Shown piece by piece: positions 35,955 through 45,872 of a stretch of DNA of 64,000 nucleotides; positions within the stretch are counted from its first letter, which is position 1; the number at the start of each line of letters is the position of its first letter. The stretch is from Lacrimispora xylanisolvens. GTDB taxonomy: Bacteria > Bacillota > Clostridia > Lachnospirales > Lachnospiraceae. The position numbers and the translations under genes are program-made. The notes under the pieces were generated by a model, which saw only the letters and a program-made list of their open reading frames with translations, did no database searches and was not told where the DNA came from. The stretch spans positions 5,259,501-5,323,500 of the forward strand of contig CP070896.1 of assembly GCA_017084465.1 (NCBI GenBank). The letters run 5' to 3'.

Positions 35955-37234
35955 ATGAATCGGGTTATTTTTCATATTGATGTAAATTCTGCGTTTTTTA
36001 AGCTGGGAAGCGGTTTATCGTTTAAAGCATCTTTCGGGAAATCTGGATCTGCGGCTGGTGCCGTCCGCAGTGGGAGGAGATGTGACCATGCGCCATGGAA
36101 TTATTCTGGCGAAGAGCATCCCGGCAAAGAAGTATGGCATTCACACCGGTCAGTCCGTTACGGAGGCGCTCCAGAAGTGTCCGGAACTTTTACTGGTTCC
36201 GCCCAACTATAATCTGTATCAGCGGTCCTCGGAGAGTTTTATCCGCATTTTGAAGGAGTATTCTCCCACAGTAGAGCAATACTCCATTGATGAGGCATAC
36301 ATGGATATGACGGGAATGGAAGCACTGTTTGGAGAACCCCAGAAAGCAGCTTTGGAAATCGGGAGAAGAATCAGAGAAGAGCTGGGCTTTACCGTTAATA
36401 TCGGGATTGCTGATAATAAAGTCCTGGCAAAGATGGCTTCGGATTTTAAAAAGCCGGACCGGGTTCATACGCTGTGGACCGGAGAAATCCAGGAACTCTG
36501 GCCATTGCCAGTCAGTGAACTGTTTTTTGTAGGCAGAGCCACATTTCGCAAACTTAGCCAGCTGGGAATAAAAACAATCAAAGATCTGGCGGAAACCGAC
36601 CCTGGACTCATAAAAAGCCATTTTGGCAAGATGGGGGATGTGATCTGGTGCTTTGCCAACGGACTTGATTTTTCGGCGGTAGAACCAGTTCCGCCGCCCA
36701 ACAAAGGATACGGCAACAGCACCACCATTGCCTTTGATGTAGCAGATAAGGAACATGCCCATCTGGTACTGTTATCCCTTGCGGAAACCCTTGCTGCAAG
36801 ACTTCGGTCGGATAACGTCCGGGCTGGAGTGCTATCTGTTGGAATCAAGGACTGGGATTTTCACTATTACAGCCATCAGACCATTCTTTCTTCCCCTACC
36901 AATATAACAGAAGAGATCTTTCAGACAGCCTGCCAGGTATTTGATGAGGCATGGGATGAACAGCCCGTCCGCCACCTTGGAATTCACACAACCCGGATTA
37001 CAAAGGGGGAGTGACCGGCAGCTTGGACTCTTTGACACAGGAGACTATGAAAAGCAGCAGCGTCTTGATGAGACCGTGGATGAAATCAGAAAACGGTTCG
37101 GCAATGATTCTATTATAAGAGCCTCTTTTCTAACATCACCACAGAATACGGCAGCACGCTGTCTGGATCATATGGGAGGCGGAATCAGCAGGGAAAAAAG
37201 GACTGTGGATTACAGCAGACAGACTATTTTATAA
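35955..37234 (+). CDS. Y-family DNA polymerase (DinB/UmuC-like; two frameshifts)
   Basis: About 426 residues when repaired by one fewer T in T6 35994-35999 (NSAFLSWEAVYRLKHL) and one fewer G in 37005-37009 (TKGSDRQLGLFD). Polymerase motifs: FHIDVNSAF (first metal Asp), VGGDVTMRHGIILAKS, YSIDEAYMDMTG (catalytic Asp-Glu), NIGIADNKVLAKMASDFKKP, then the thumb VGRATFRKLSQLGI and little finger GYGNSTTIAFDV. The C-terminal QLGLFD is a beta-clamp binding motif. The ATG at 35955 now has no ribosome site; the IS110 element lies directly upstream. Translesion synthesis; first gene of an SOS-type cluster with SRAP. Confidence 0.85.
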
Positions 37235-37252
37235 AAACAGGAAGTGAGAAGG

Positions 37253-37570
37253 ATGTCCACGTTTGGAATCGGGATCAATGCAGAGGCGATTGACAGCGGA
37301 GAAATAAAAGGTAAAATGTATCATATAGCCTGTAAGGCGTGGTTTACAGCCAGCTGTAATCTAAGACCGTTAAGCTTTAAATTTGAAGGCGATGACGGAG
37401 AGATCCAGACGGTAAGGGAAATCACGGTAAAACATAGCGAAAATAAAATTTATTCAGGAATTCCTTCCAAAGAATATGGGTGCGAAGCCATAATCGGAGG
37501 AATACGCCATGAATTTAAGCTGATTTTTTACATGGAAGCCTGCAAATGGGTTATGATATTACCAAAATAA
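37253..37570 (+). CDS. conserved-looking protein between SOS polymerase and SRAP genes
   Basis: 105 residues from ATG 37253 (AGGAAG ten bases upstream; GTG 37244 is an alternative). It is a beta-rich sequence without membrane segments: MSTFGIGINAEAIDSGEIKG, CNLRPLSFKFEGDDGEIQTV, CEAIIGGIRHEFKLIFYMEACKWV. I do not recognise the family; it has no YolD motif, the usual small partner of Gram-positive UmuC. Its position, 19 bp after the polymerase and 21 bp before SRAP, suggests a role with them in DNA damage tolerance. Confidence 0.6.
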   Translation: MSTFGIGINAEAIDSGEIKGKMYHIACKAWFTASCNLRPLSFKFEGDDGEIQTVREITVKHSENKIYSGIPSKEYGCEAIIGGIRHEFKLIFYMEACKWVMILPK

Positions 37571-37591
37571 AATACAGGGAAGGAGAATGGC

Positions 37592-38179
37592 ATGTGCGGA
37601 AGGTATTATGTGGATGATGAGACAGCACGGGAGATTGAACAGCTGGTAAAAGAAATTGACAGCAAAATAAACAGAGAGCGCCTTACCGGTGACGTTTATC
37701 CCACCAGCCAGGCAATGGTTTTTATCAGCAGGGACCGTCAGGTAATGCCTGTCCGGCAGCGCTTCGGATTTGAGAACTTTCAGAAGAAAGGTGTGATTTT
37801 TAATGCCAGATCGGAGTCTGTGCTTGAAAAGCCCATGTTTCGTGAAAGCATTCTCTTACGCAGGGCAGTCATTCCATGCAGCGGATTTTATGAATGGAGT
37901 AAAAACAAGGAAAAAGCGGCCTTTTACAGAGAGCATCATCCAACCATGTTTCTGGCCGGCTTTTATCAGCGGGCTGAGGAAGACCGGTTCGTAATTCTGA
38001 CTACCAATGCTAATTCTTATGTGGCACCAGTTCATGACCGGATGCCGCTGATACTGGAGAAAAATGAGATCAGGGACTGGCTTTCTGACAAAGAAGCGTT
38101 CCGGGATATGCTGGAGGAAAGACAGATTCCGCTGAAGCGCCGTCAGGAATATGAACAGCAGGAGTTGAAGCTTTTTTAG
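37592..38179 (+). CDS. SOS-response-associated (SRAP/YedK/HMCES) protein
   Basis: 195 residues. SRAP signature: MCGRYY with Cys2 at the mature N-terminus, which forms a thiazolidine link with abasic sites, FNARSESV (Asn), CSGFYEWSKN (catalytic Glu) and VHDRMPLIL (His). It shields abasic sites in single-stranded DNA. Ribosome site AAGGAG nine bases before the ATG. It is the third gene of the cluster with the Y-family polymerase; such co-location is common under LexA control. Confidence 0.92.
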   Translation: MCGRYYVDDETAREIEQLVKEIDSKINRERLTGDVYPTSQAMVFISRDRQVMPVRQRFGFENFQKKGVIFNARSESVLEKPMFRESILLRRAVIPCSGFYEWSKNKEKAAFYREHHPTMFLAGFYQRAEEDRFVILTTNANSYVAPVHDRMPLILEKNEIRDWLSDKEAFRDMLEERQIPLKRRQEYEQQELKLF

Positions 38180-38253
38180 TATTTATTGAGAATTTATATC
38201 AAAAAACAACAAAAAAAATAGGTTTTGCCGCCTGAATTCCATTAAAAATAGGA

Positions 38254-38282
38254 TTGAAAAGGGAGTCGGGCGGTGTTATAAT
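38254..38282 (+). promoter_or_regulatory. promoter of the MarR-ABC exporter operon
   Basis: TTGAAA (38254-38259), 17 bp, TATAAT (38277-38282). Confidence 0.8.
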
Positions 38283-38289
38283 TTTATAT

Positions 38290-38319
38290 AGTTAATTAGC
38301 TAACTATTAACAAGCTAAC
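38290..38319. promoter_or_regulatory. probable MarR operator
   Basis: Directly after the -10 box: AGTTA-ATTAGC-TAACT (38290-38305), with a second AGCTAAC at 38313-38319. Near-palindromic site over the transcript start, ahead of the MarR gene, as in autorepressed MarR operons. Confidence 0.6.
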
Positions 38320-38334
38320 AAAAGGAGGCGTAAG

Positions 38335-38853
38335 ATGAAACCGATGTGCCATTTTGGAGAGGAAGGATCAATGGGAATGAACTCACCGATGCACAGCGTC
38401 ATGACAAAATATATGAAGATCATGAAGATGCACCGATGCGTTTTAGATGAACAGGGTAAGCAGACGGGAGTATACCGGAGCCAGCATCAGATTTTAATGA
38501 TGCTTTCTGAACATTCCAATGTGTCACAAAAGGAGCTGGCGAAACGCCTTTACGTTTCCACTGCCACCATAGCGGTATCAGTAAAGAAACTGGAAAAAGG
38601 AGGTTACATTACCCGAATCGTCGACAAAGAGGATAATCGGATGAACCAATTGTGCCTGACAGAGAAAGGGAGGGATATGGTAAGCAAAAGCCGGGAATAT
38701 TTCCGTAATGTAGAAATGAAGATGTTTCAGGGCTTTTCCGATGAAGATTTAATGAATATGGGCAAGGTTATGGACCGTATTTATGATAATTTATCCCAAA
38801 TACCTGTAGAAAAGGACATGGCAGAAAGAGACATGGCAGAAAGAGAGGAATAA
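38335..38853 (+). CDS. MarR-family transcriptional regulator
   Basis: 172 residues. Winged helix: QHQILMMLSEHSNVSQKELAKRLYVSTATIAVSVKKLEKGGYI (about 50-92) and the wing RIVDKEDNRMNQLCLTEKG (about 93-111). The N-terminus has an extra Met-rich part (MKPMCHFGEEGSMGMNSP). The C-terminal part repeats MAERDMAERE. AAAGGAGG precedes the ATG. It lies five bases before an ABC exporter pair and behind a palindromic site, so it most likely represses the exporter genes until a drug or metabolite binds. Confidence 0.9.
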   Translation: MKPMCHFGEEGSMGMNSPMHSVMTKYMKIMKMHRCVLDEQGKQTGVYRSQHQILMMLSEHSNVSQKELAKRLYVSTATIAVSVKKLEKGGYITRIVDKEDNRMNQLCLTEKGRDMVSKSREYFRNVEMKMFQGFSDEDLMNMGKVMDRIYDNLSQIPVEKDMAERDMAEREE

Positions 38854-38857
38854 CAAC

Positions 38858-40591
38858 TTGAAACGATACTGGAAATATATAAGACCCTATCTGGGTGCCT
38901 TTATTCTGGCTCCTGTTCTGATGCTCACGGAAGTGTTCGGCGAGATATTGCTGCCCAGGCTGACTTCCCTGATTATCAATAACGGAGTGCTGGTAAGAGA
39001 TGAAACATATATTGTAAAAATGGGCATTATCATGGTTCTCATTGCTGTAGTCATGGCAATCGGTGGAATCGGAGCCGCTTATTTCTCAGCAAAGGCTTCC
39101 ATCAGCTTCAGTACAGATTTAAGAAAAGATGTTTTTCATAAGGTTCAGGAATTTTCTTTTAAAAATATTGATGATTTCAGTACCGGATCACTGGTAACCA
39201 GACTGACCAATGATATTCAGCAGATTCAAAACGTAGTAATGTTAACCCTTAGAATGATGTTTCGGGCGCCTGGTATGCTGATTGGCGGATTAATCATGGC
39301 ATATTTAATGAACAGGCAGCTGGTCAGCATTCTTCTTGTGGTGATTCCGGTGCTGATCATTATAATCGCTATTATACTGATCATTGCATTTCCCCGGTTC
39401 GAGGTCATGCAAAAGAAGATTGACCGTTTAAACTCCGGCGTACAGGAGGCATTAACCAATGTGAGGGTAATAAAATCCTTTGTCAGGGAAAGCCATGAGG
39501 AAGAAAAATTTCAGGCCACCAACCGGGATTTAAAAGAAGGCAGCTTAAATGCCATGAAGGTAGTGATCACTTCCATGCCCTTAATGATGCTGATGATGAA
39601 CATCACCACCATCGCGGTCGTGTGGTATGGAGGAAATTTAATTATCGCAGGTAAAATGCCAGTGGGAGATTTAACTGCATTCACCATATACATTGTTCAG
39701 ATTCTCATGTCTCTCATGATGCTTTCCATGGTGTTTTTACAGGCCTCCCGTGCCATGGCCTCTTTAAAGAGGGTAAAAGAGGTTTTAGATACGGAAATTG
39801 ACTTGACAGATGAACATGCTTCTCAAAAATCCGCACAGATTACTGCCGGAAAAGTAGAATTTCGCAATGTCTGCTTCCAATATACCCAGGACGATCTTGT
39901 TCTGGATCATATCAATTTCACTGCAAATCCCGGTGAGACCATTGGTATTATCGGTGCGACCGGAAGCGGCAAGACATCTCTGGTTCAGCTCATCCCCCGC
40001 CTTTACGATGCAGGGGAAGGCGAAGTGCTGGTAGACGGGATTAATGTAAAAGATTATTCCATCCGGCATTTAAGAGAAAGCGTAGGTATGGTGCTTCAGA
40101 AAAATGTTCTTTTTTCGGGAACCATTGAAGAAAATTTACGATGGGGAAATGAAACGGCTGATCTGGATGAAATAGTCCTGATGTCAGAAAGCGCTCAGGC
40201 TCATGGATTTATCTCCAGCTTCAAAGACGGATATGATACCGACTTGGGGCAGGGCGGTTCCAATGTCTCAGGAGGACAAAAACAAAGGCTGTGTATTGCC
40301 AGAACCCTTTTGAAGAAGCCTAAAATTCTCATTCTTGATGACAGCACCTCTGCAGTGGATACAGCGACTGAAGCAAAGATCAGGCAAAGCTTCTCAACCA
40401 CACTGAAAGATACCACAAAATTTATCATTGCCCAGAGAATCGGGTCAGTGGAAAATGCGGATAAAATAATTGTTCTTGACGAAGGGAAAATTGCAGGGAT
40501 TGGAACTCATGAAGAACTGATGGAATCCTGTGAGGCTTATCAGGAGATTTATTATTCACAAAAAGACCGGGAAAAGGAGGCAGGTGCATAA
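38858..40591 (+). CDS. ABC exporter half-transporter, subunit 1
   Basis: 577 residues, start TTG 38858 with GAGAGGAA upstream. Six membrane helices (1-300) and an ATPase domain: Walker A GATGSGKTS (about 368-376), Q-loop VLQKNVLFSG, signature VSGGQKQR, Walker B ILILDDSTSAVD. The residue after Walker B is Asp (LDDSTS) instead of the catalytic Glu, so this subunit carries the degenerate site of a heterodimer; the next gene has the normal Glu. Such BmrCD/LmrCD-like pairs expel drugs or lipids. MarR gene immediately upstream. Confidence 0.9.
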   Translation: MKRYWKYIRPYLGAFILAPVLMLTEVFGEILLPRLTSLIINNGVLVRDETYIVKMGIIMVLIAVVMAIGGIGAAYFSAKASISFSTDLRKDVFHKVQEFSFKNIDDFSTGSLVTRLTNDIQQIQNVVMLTLRMMFRAPGMLIGGLIMAYLMNRQLVSILLVVIPVLIIIIAIILIIAFPRFEVMQKKIDRLNSGVQEALTNVRVIKSFVRESHEEEKFQATNRDLKEGSLNAMKVVITSMPLMMLMMNITTIAVVWYGGNLIIAGKMPVGDLTAFTIYIVQILMSLMMLSMVFLQASRAMASLKRVKEVLDTEIDLTDEHASQKSAQITAGKVEFRNVCFQYTQDDLVLDHINFTANPGETIGIIGATGSGKTSLVQLIPRLYDAGEGEVLVDGINVKDYSIRHLRESVGMVLQKNVLFSGTIEENLRWGNETADLDEIVLMSESAQAHGFISSFKDGYDTDLGQGGSNVSGGQKQRLCIARTLLKKPKILILDDSTSAVDTATEAKIRQSFSTTLKDTTKFIIAQRIGSVENADKIIVLDEGKIAGIGTHEELMESCEAYQEIYYSQKDREKEAGA

Positions 40592-42464
40592 TGGAAGAAC
40601 AAAAGAAGATAGAAAGCTTAAAAAGGCGTTACGGCCGGTCTGCCTCAACTCAAAAAGGCGGGAGAGGTATGGGAGGCCCCGGACATGGAAGACCCATGAA
40701 AAAAGGCACTCCCAAGAATGCCAATGCCACTGCCAGACGTCTCCTGTCTTATTTAAGAGAATACAGACCCCAGATGGCGATCGCATTAGTCTGTGTAGTG
40801 ATAGGAACTCTTTCCAATTTAGGCGGCTCCTATATGCTGCGGCCCATTATGAATCAGTTTATTGCACCCTTAGACGGAAGCAGGGGAGATGCGGCAGGTC
40901 TTGCAAAGGGGCTTGCAGTTATGGCGGGGATTTTCCTGGTGGGAGTAGCGGCCAACTATGCCCAGTCAAGAATCATGATATCTGTTGCCCAGAACGCCCT
41001 TCAAAAAATAAGAGATGATTTATTTAAAAAGATGCAGACCCTTCCGGTACGGTTTTATGACACCAACAATACCGGAGACTTAATGAGCCGTTTCAGCAAC
41101 GATGTGGATACCATCGGCCAGATGTTAAGCAATACCTTAATCCAGCTTTTCTCTGGGGCATTAAGTATTGTGGGAACGCTGTTTCTTATGATCTATACGA
41201 ATATCTGGCTGACACTGGTGACTCTGGTGCTGATACCGGTTATGATAAAGGCAGCAGGAATGATTGGCGGGAGGAGCCAGAAGTATTTTGGCGCCCAGCA
41301 GAGCTCTCTGGGTGCAGTGAATGGATATATTGAAGAGACAATCAGCGGGCAGAAAGTGGTAAAAGTATTCTGTCATGAAAATGAGGCAGAAGAGGAATTT
41401 GGAATTCTCAATGATGATTTGAAGAATAACATGATAAAAGCCCAGTTTTTCGGCGGTGTTATGATGCCGATCATGTTTAACCTGAGTCAGTTAAATTATA
41501 TTTTAACTGCCTGTATCGGCGCACTTTTATGTGTAATAAAAGGCTTTGACGTCGGCGGACTGACCGTATTTTTAAACTTTTCCAGACAGTTCAGCCGTCC
41601 GATTAATGAAATTTCCATGCAGATCAGCAATGTTTTTTCTGCTCTTGCAGGCGCAGAGCGGGTATTTGCAATTATGGATGAAAGCCCGGAGCCTGCAGAC
41701 GGGGAAGATGCAAAAGTGCTGGATCCGATGAATGGTTTTGTGGAATTAAAGAACGTGACCTTTGGCTATAATGCGGATAAGGTGATTTTAAAAGATATCA
41801 GCCTTTATGCAAAGCCAGGCCAGAAGATTGCCTTTGTAGGTTCAACCGGAGCGGGTAAAACAACAATTACCAATCTGTTAAACCGTTTTTACGATATACA
41901 GGGCGGAGAAATTAACATTGACGGAGTGAATATCAGAAATATAAAAAGAGAAAATCTTCGGGAAAACATCGCCATGGTGCTCCAGGACACCCATTTATTT
42001 ACAGGAACCGTAATGGAGAATATTCGTTATGGAAGACTGGATGCGACAGATGAAGAAGTGATCGAGGCGGCAAAAACAGCGTCTGCCTACTCATTTATCA
42101 TGAGACTCCATGACGGATTTCAGACGGTTTTAGAAGGAGATGGAGCTAATTTAAGCCAGGGTCAGAGACAGCTTCTTAACATAGCAAGAGCAGCTATTTC
42201 CAAAGCCCCCATTTTAATTCTAGACGAGGCTACAAGTTCCGTAGATACAAGAACGGAAAAGCATATTGAACGGGGTATGGACCGCCTTATGACCAACCGG
42301 ACCACCTTTGTAATCGCTCACCGGCTGTCCACAGTCAGAAATGCCAATGCCATTATGGTACTGGAAAATGGTGAGATCATCGAACGGGGGGGGATCACGA
42401 GGAACTTTTAAATCATAAAGGACGATATTATCAACTTTACACCGGAGCAGCAGAACTGGATTAA
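40591..42464 (+). CDS. ABC exporter half-transporter, subunit 2 (frameshift near the end)
   Basis: About 624 residues. Basic N-terminal extension (RRYGRSASTQKGGRGMGGPG) before the membrane domain; ATPase: Walker A GSTGAGKTT, signature region LSQGQRQLL, Walker B ILILDEATSSVDT with catalytic Glu, H-loop IAHRLSTVRNA. The signature here reads LSQGQ instead of LSGGQ, the common variant opposite a degenerate site. The frame breaks in the G8 run at 42386-42393: adding one G continues ERGG as DHEELLNHKGRYYQLYTGAAELD to the stop at 42464. Starts at the last base of the previous stop codon, so the two are coupled. Confidence 0.9.
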
Positions 42465-42494
42465 TCCATGGTTTTTAACAGTTAATTTAGTGAG

Positions 42495-42555
42495 GGAGCA
42501 TTGGGCAAAGCTATGAATGGAAAGGGATTTCTGCTCATGGCAAGCCGGATGCTCC
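42495..42555 (+). terminator. possible terminator of the exporter operon
   Basis: GGAGCAT (42495-42501) pairs with ATGCTCC (42549-42555), extended by GGC/GCC, before TGTTTTGTT. Confidence 0.4.
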
Positions 42556-42785
42556 TGTTTTGTTATTATTTTTTTTAATAAATAAATGGGTTCATTAATG
42601 AAAAATATTTATTAATAATAAAGAGAATTTTTAAACAAAAAGAAAATATTAACAAAAATTTAACAAGACAGAATGTATAAAAATAAAAACAATAATTAAA
42701 AAAACTGTTTATTTTGTTTTTTTATGTATACATGAAGAAATGATTGTTTTTTTTGGTAAACAAAGGCATTGGTTACAAAGTTTGA
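42556..42785. other. AT-rich intergenic stretch
   Basis: Extremely AT-rich sequence without ORF or recognised RNA; it separates the exporter operon from the rnf regulatory region. Confidence 0.5.
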
Positions 42786-42803
42786 TTGTTTAAAGTTTAA
42801 CAA
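42786..42803. promoter_or_regulatory. Rex-like operator upstream of rnf
   Basis: TTGTTTAAAGTTTAACAA matches the Rex consensus TTGTTAAnnnnTTAACAA at 13 of 14 defined positions. It lies about 85 bp ahead of the -35 box, somewhat far for simple repression. Confidence 0.55.
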
Positions 42804-42887
42804 TGAATTGCAACTTAAGACAGGTCAATCCTCCCACCAATGGTAAGAATTACAATCGGAACACAGTATACAATATGTAATTTCGGA

Positions 42888-42916
42888 TTGTTTCGGCCTA
42901 CAGATTGTGTTATACT
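42888..42916 (+). promoter_or_regulatory. rnf operon promoter
   Basis: TTGTTT (42888-42893), 17 bp, TATACT (42911-42916) with extended TGT before the -10. Confidence 0.65.
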
Positions 42917-42986
42917 TACTCCGGTGACAAAGTGAGAAGATTTTGTCGGGAGAGATAAAGAATTGTAGAGAAAGAGGGTTAGTCTA

Positions 42987-44310
42987 ATGGGTTTGGCTAC
43001 ATTTAAAGGCGGCATTCACACCTATGAAGGAAAAGAATTGTCGGAAAGTAAACCTGTGCAGGTACTGCAGCCAAAAGGCGAGATGGTGTTCCCGCTATCC
43101 CAGCATATCGGTGCTCCTGCGAAGCCTCTGGTGGCAGCGGGTGATCAGGTATTAGTTGGTCAGAAGATCGGAGAAGCGGGCGGTTTTATTTCTGCCTGTG
43201 TGATCAGTTCTGTTTCAGGAACAGTAAAAAACCATTGAACCAAGAATGGTTGCCAACGGCTCCATGGTAATGTCAATCATTGTTGATAATGATGGCAAAT
43301 ATCAGGAGGCGGAAGGTTTTGGAAAACAGCGGGATCCCAAATCCCTGTCAAAAGAAGAGATACGTGATATCGTAAAAGAAGCTGGCATTGTAGGACTTGG
43401 CGGTGCAGGATTTCCCACACATGTAAAGCTTACACCAAAGGATGAGACAAAAATTGATACGATTATCGTAAACGGAGCAGAATGCGAACCATACCTGACT
43501 TCCGATTATCGGATGATGCTGGAAGAGCCGGAAAGTATTATTAAAGGTCTGAATATCATTCTACAGCTGTTTGATAATGCAAAAGGTGTAATCGGAATCG
43601 AAGACAATAAACCAGAGGCAATCAGAGTGATGACGGAGCTTGTAAAAGATGAGCCAAGAATCACGGTTTGCCCCTTAAAGACAAAATATCCACAGGGTGG
43701 AGAGCGCGCTCTGATCTATGCGGTAACAGGAAGAAAGATTAACTCTTCCATGCTTCCGGCAGATGCTGGCTGCATCGTGGATAACGTGGATACAGTTATA
43801 TCCATTTACAATGCAGTTGCAAATTCCACTCCATTAATCAGAAGAATTGTAACAGTTACTGGCGATGCAATTGCAAACCCACAGAACTATAATGTGAGAA
43901 CAGGAACCAATTATGCCGAGCTGTTAGAGGCTTCCGGAGGATTTAAAACAGAACCGGAGAAAGTAATTTCCGGAGGACCTATGATGGGGCAGGCGTTGTT
44001 TAACATGAATATTCCTGTTACCAAAACCTCCTCTGCGCTTACCTGCATGTCAAAGGATGAGGTTGCACTGAGTGCACCTACTGCCTGCATCCGTTGCGGC
44101 AGATGTGTCAATGTATGTCCAAGCCGCGTGGTTCCACAGATGATGATGCAGGCAGCTATGAGATCTGACATAGATACATTTGTAAAATTAGATGGTATGG
44201 AATGCTGCGAATGCGGCTGCTGTGCATATGCCTGTCCGGCGAAACTGCCATTAACCCAGGCATTTAAAGAGATGCGCAAAACAGTTATCGCAAGCAGAAA
44301 AAAAGCGTAG
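42987..44310 (+). CDS. rnfC: Rnf complex subunit C (frameshift)
   Basis: About 440 residues when one A is removed from A6 at 43226-43231, joining SSVSGTVK to TIEPRMVANGSM. Cytoplasmic NADH/FMN subunit: LGGAGFPTHVKL glycine-rich FMN/NADH site, VNGAECEPYLTSDYR, SLBB-like region, and two 4Fe-4S motifs CIRCGRCVNVCP and CCECGCCAYACP. It passes electrons between the other subunits and NAD+. First gene of rnfCDGEAB; GAGGG ribosome site. The damage is a homopolymer change; the rest of the operon is intact. Confidence 0.95.
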
Positions 44311-44321
44311 GAGAGTGAAGT

Positions 44322-45245
44322 ATGAGTAAATTATTAAACGTATCATCATCACCTCATGTCAGGGACCAGGTAACATCACAGAATCTTATGCTGGATGTTG
44401 CAATTGCCATGATCCCGGCCACTGCGTATGGTGTATATCAGTTTGGAGTAAAAGCTGCACTGGTGTTGCTTGTCAGCATTTTATCCTGTGTATTAAGCGA
44501 ATATGTTTTTGAAACCCTTATGGGGAAACCAGTAACTGTCAGTGACGGCAGTGCACTTGTAACCGGAATGATTCTTGGACTTAACATGCCTCCGGCAATC
44601 CCGTTATGGATGCCATTTTTAGGCGGTGTGTTTGCGATCATTGTTGTAAAACAGCTTTACGGCGGTCTGGGACAGAACTTTATGAACCCTGCCCTTGCGG
44701 CAAGATGTTTTCTTCTGATCTCTTTTGCAGGTCCTATGACCACGTTTACATACAATGACGCGGTTGTAAGTCCTACTCCTCTTGCAGCGTTTAAAGCTGG
44801 TCAGTCAGTTGATGTGGCTGCTATGTTTATCGGAAAGATTCCTGGAACAATCGGAGAAGTTTCCGTTATCGCCCTTCTGATTGGTGCGGCATATTTAATC
44901 GCAAGAAAAGTAATATCAATCCGTATTCCGGCTGCCTATTTAATTACATTTTCCCTGTTTGTATTTGTGTTTGGACAGCATGACCTGATGTACGTCCTGA
45001 CTCACTTATGCGGCGGCGGTATCATATTTGGTGCATTCTTTATGGCAACCGATTATGTAACAAGTCCTGTTACAATTAAAGGGCAGATCTATTTTGGAAT
45101 TCTGTTAGGTGTGCTTACTGGTCTGTTCCGTCTTTTCGGAGGTTCTGCAGAGGGAGTTTCTTATGCAATCATCATCAGCAATATTCTGGTTCCGCTGATT
45201 GAGAAGATTTCACTTCCAAAAGCATTTGGAAAGGAGGGCAAATAA
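44322..45245 (+). CDS. rnfD: Rnf complex subunit D
   Basis: 307 residues with about eight to nine membrane helices. The covalent-FMN motif FMATDYVTSPVT (about residues 246-257) contains the Thr esterified to FMN. Other family marks: SPHVRDQVTSQNLMLDV at the start and DGSALVTGMILGLNMPP. Part of the sodium- or proton-pumping membrane core. It follows rnfC by 11 bp. Confidence 0.96.
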   Translation: MSKLLNVSSSPHVRDQVTSQNLMLDVAIAMIPATAYGVYQFGVKAALVLLVSILSCVLSEYVFETLMGKPVTVSDGSALVTGMILGLNMPPAIPLWMPFLGGVFAIIVVKQLYGGLGQNFMNPALAARCFLLISFAGPMTTFTYNDAVVSPTPLAAFKAGQSVDVAAMFIGKIPGTIGEVSVIALLIGAAYLIARKVISIRIPAAYLITFSLFVFVFGQHDLMYVLTHLCGGGIIFGAFFMATDYVTSPVTIKGQIYFGILLGVLTGLFRLFGGSAEGVSYAIIISNILVPLIEKISLPKAFGKEGK

Positions 45246-45246
45246 G

Positions 45247-45861
45247 ATGAAGAGTGGCGGATATATGAAAGACGCGTTGATTTTATTTGTCATTACTCTG
45301 GTTTCCGGTTTTCTGTTAGGCGGTGCTTATCAGATTACGAAAGCTCCCATTGAAAAAGCAACTCTTGCTGCAAATATTGAGGCATATAAGGCAGTGTTTC
45401 CGGAAGCAGCTGATTTTAAGTCTGATGATAAGATGAAGGCAGACATTGAAACCTGCAATACAGATCTTACCACACAGAACTTTGGTAAAGTTGGTGTGAA
45501 CAATGCACTTCAGGCGGTAGATGGAAGCGGCACACTGCTTGGTTATGTTATCACGTCCCATTCTGATGACAGCTATGGTGGTACGGTAGAGCTTTCCGTT
45601 GGAATTAAAGCCGATGGAAGTATAAGCGGTATTGAGTTCCTTGCAATCAGCGATACTCCAGGTTTAGGTCTTAAAGCAAAAGAACCGGCATTTAAAGATC
45701 AGTACAATGGAAAGAGTGCAGAGTCACTTACTGTTACCAAATCAGGTAATGCAGGCGATGCTGAAATCAACGCCATCAGCGGTGCTACCATTACATCAAG
45801 CGCTACTACCAATGCGGTTAATGCAGCATTGTATTATGTGCATCACTATATGAATCAGTAG
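45247..45861 (+). CDS. rnfG: Rnf complex subunit G
   Basis: 204 residues from ATG 45247, just after the rnfD stop, with AAGGAGG at 45232. One N-terminal membrane helix (about 8-27), then the extracytoplasmic FMN-binding domain with ISDTPGLGLKAKEPAFKDQY and the covalent site SGATITSSATTNAVN (Thr of SGATxTS, about residues 175-189). The longer frame starting at 45199 overlaps rnfD and is not used. Confidence 0.95.
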   Translation: MKSGGYMKDALILFVITLVSGFLLGGAYQITKAPIEKATLAANIEAYKAVFPEAADFKSDDKMKADIETCNTDLTTQNFGKVGVNNALQAVDGSGTLLGYVITSHSDDSYGGTVELSVGIKADGSISGIEFLAISDTPGLGLKAKEPAFKDQYNGKSAESLTVTKSGNAGDAEINAISGATITSSATTNAVNAALYYVHHYMNQ

Positions 45862-45872
45862 GAGGTGGGAAG

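Noticed and set aside
36190..36762. 190-residue minus-strand frame
   Set aside because: Lies antisense to the catalytic core of the Y-family polymerase and has no start signal or family motif.
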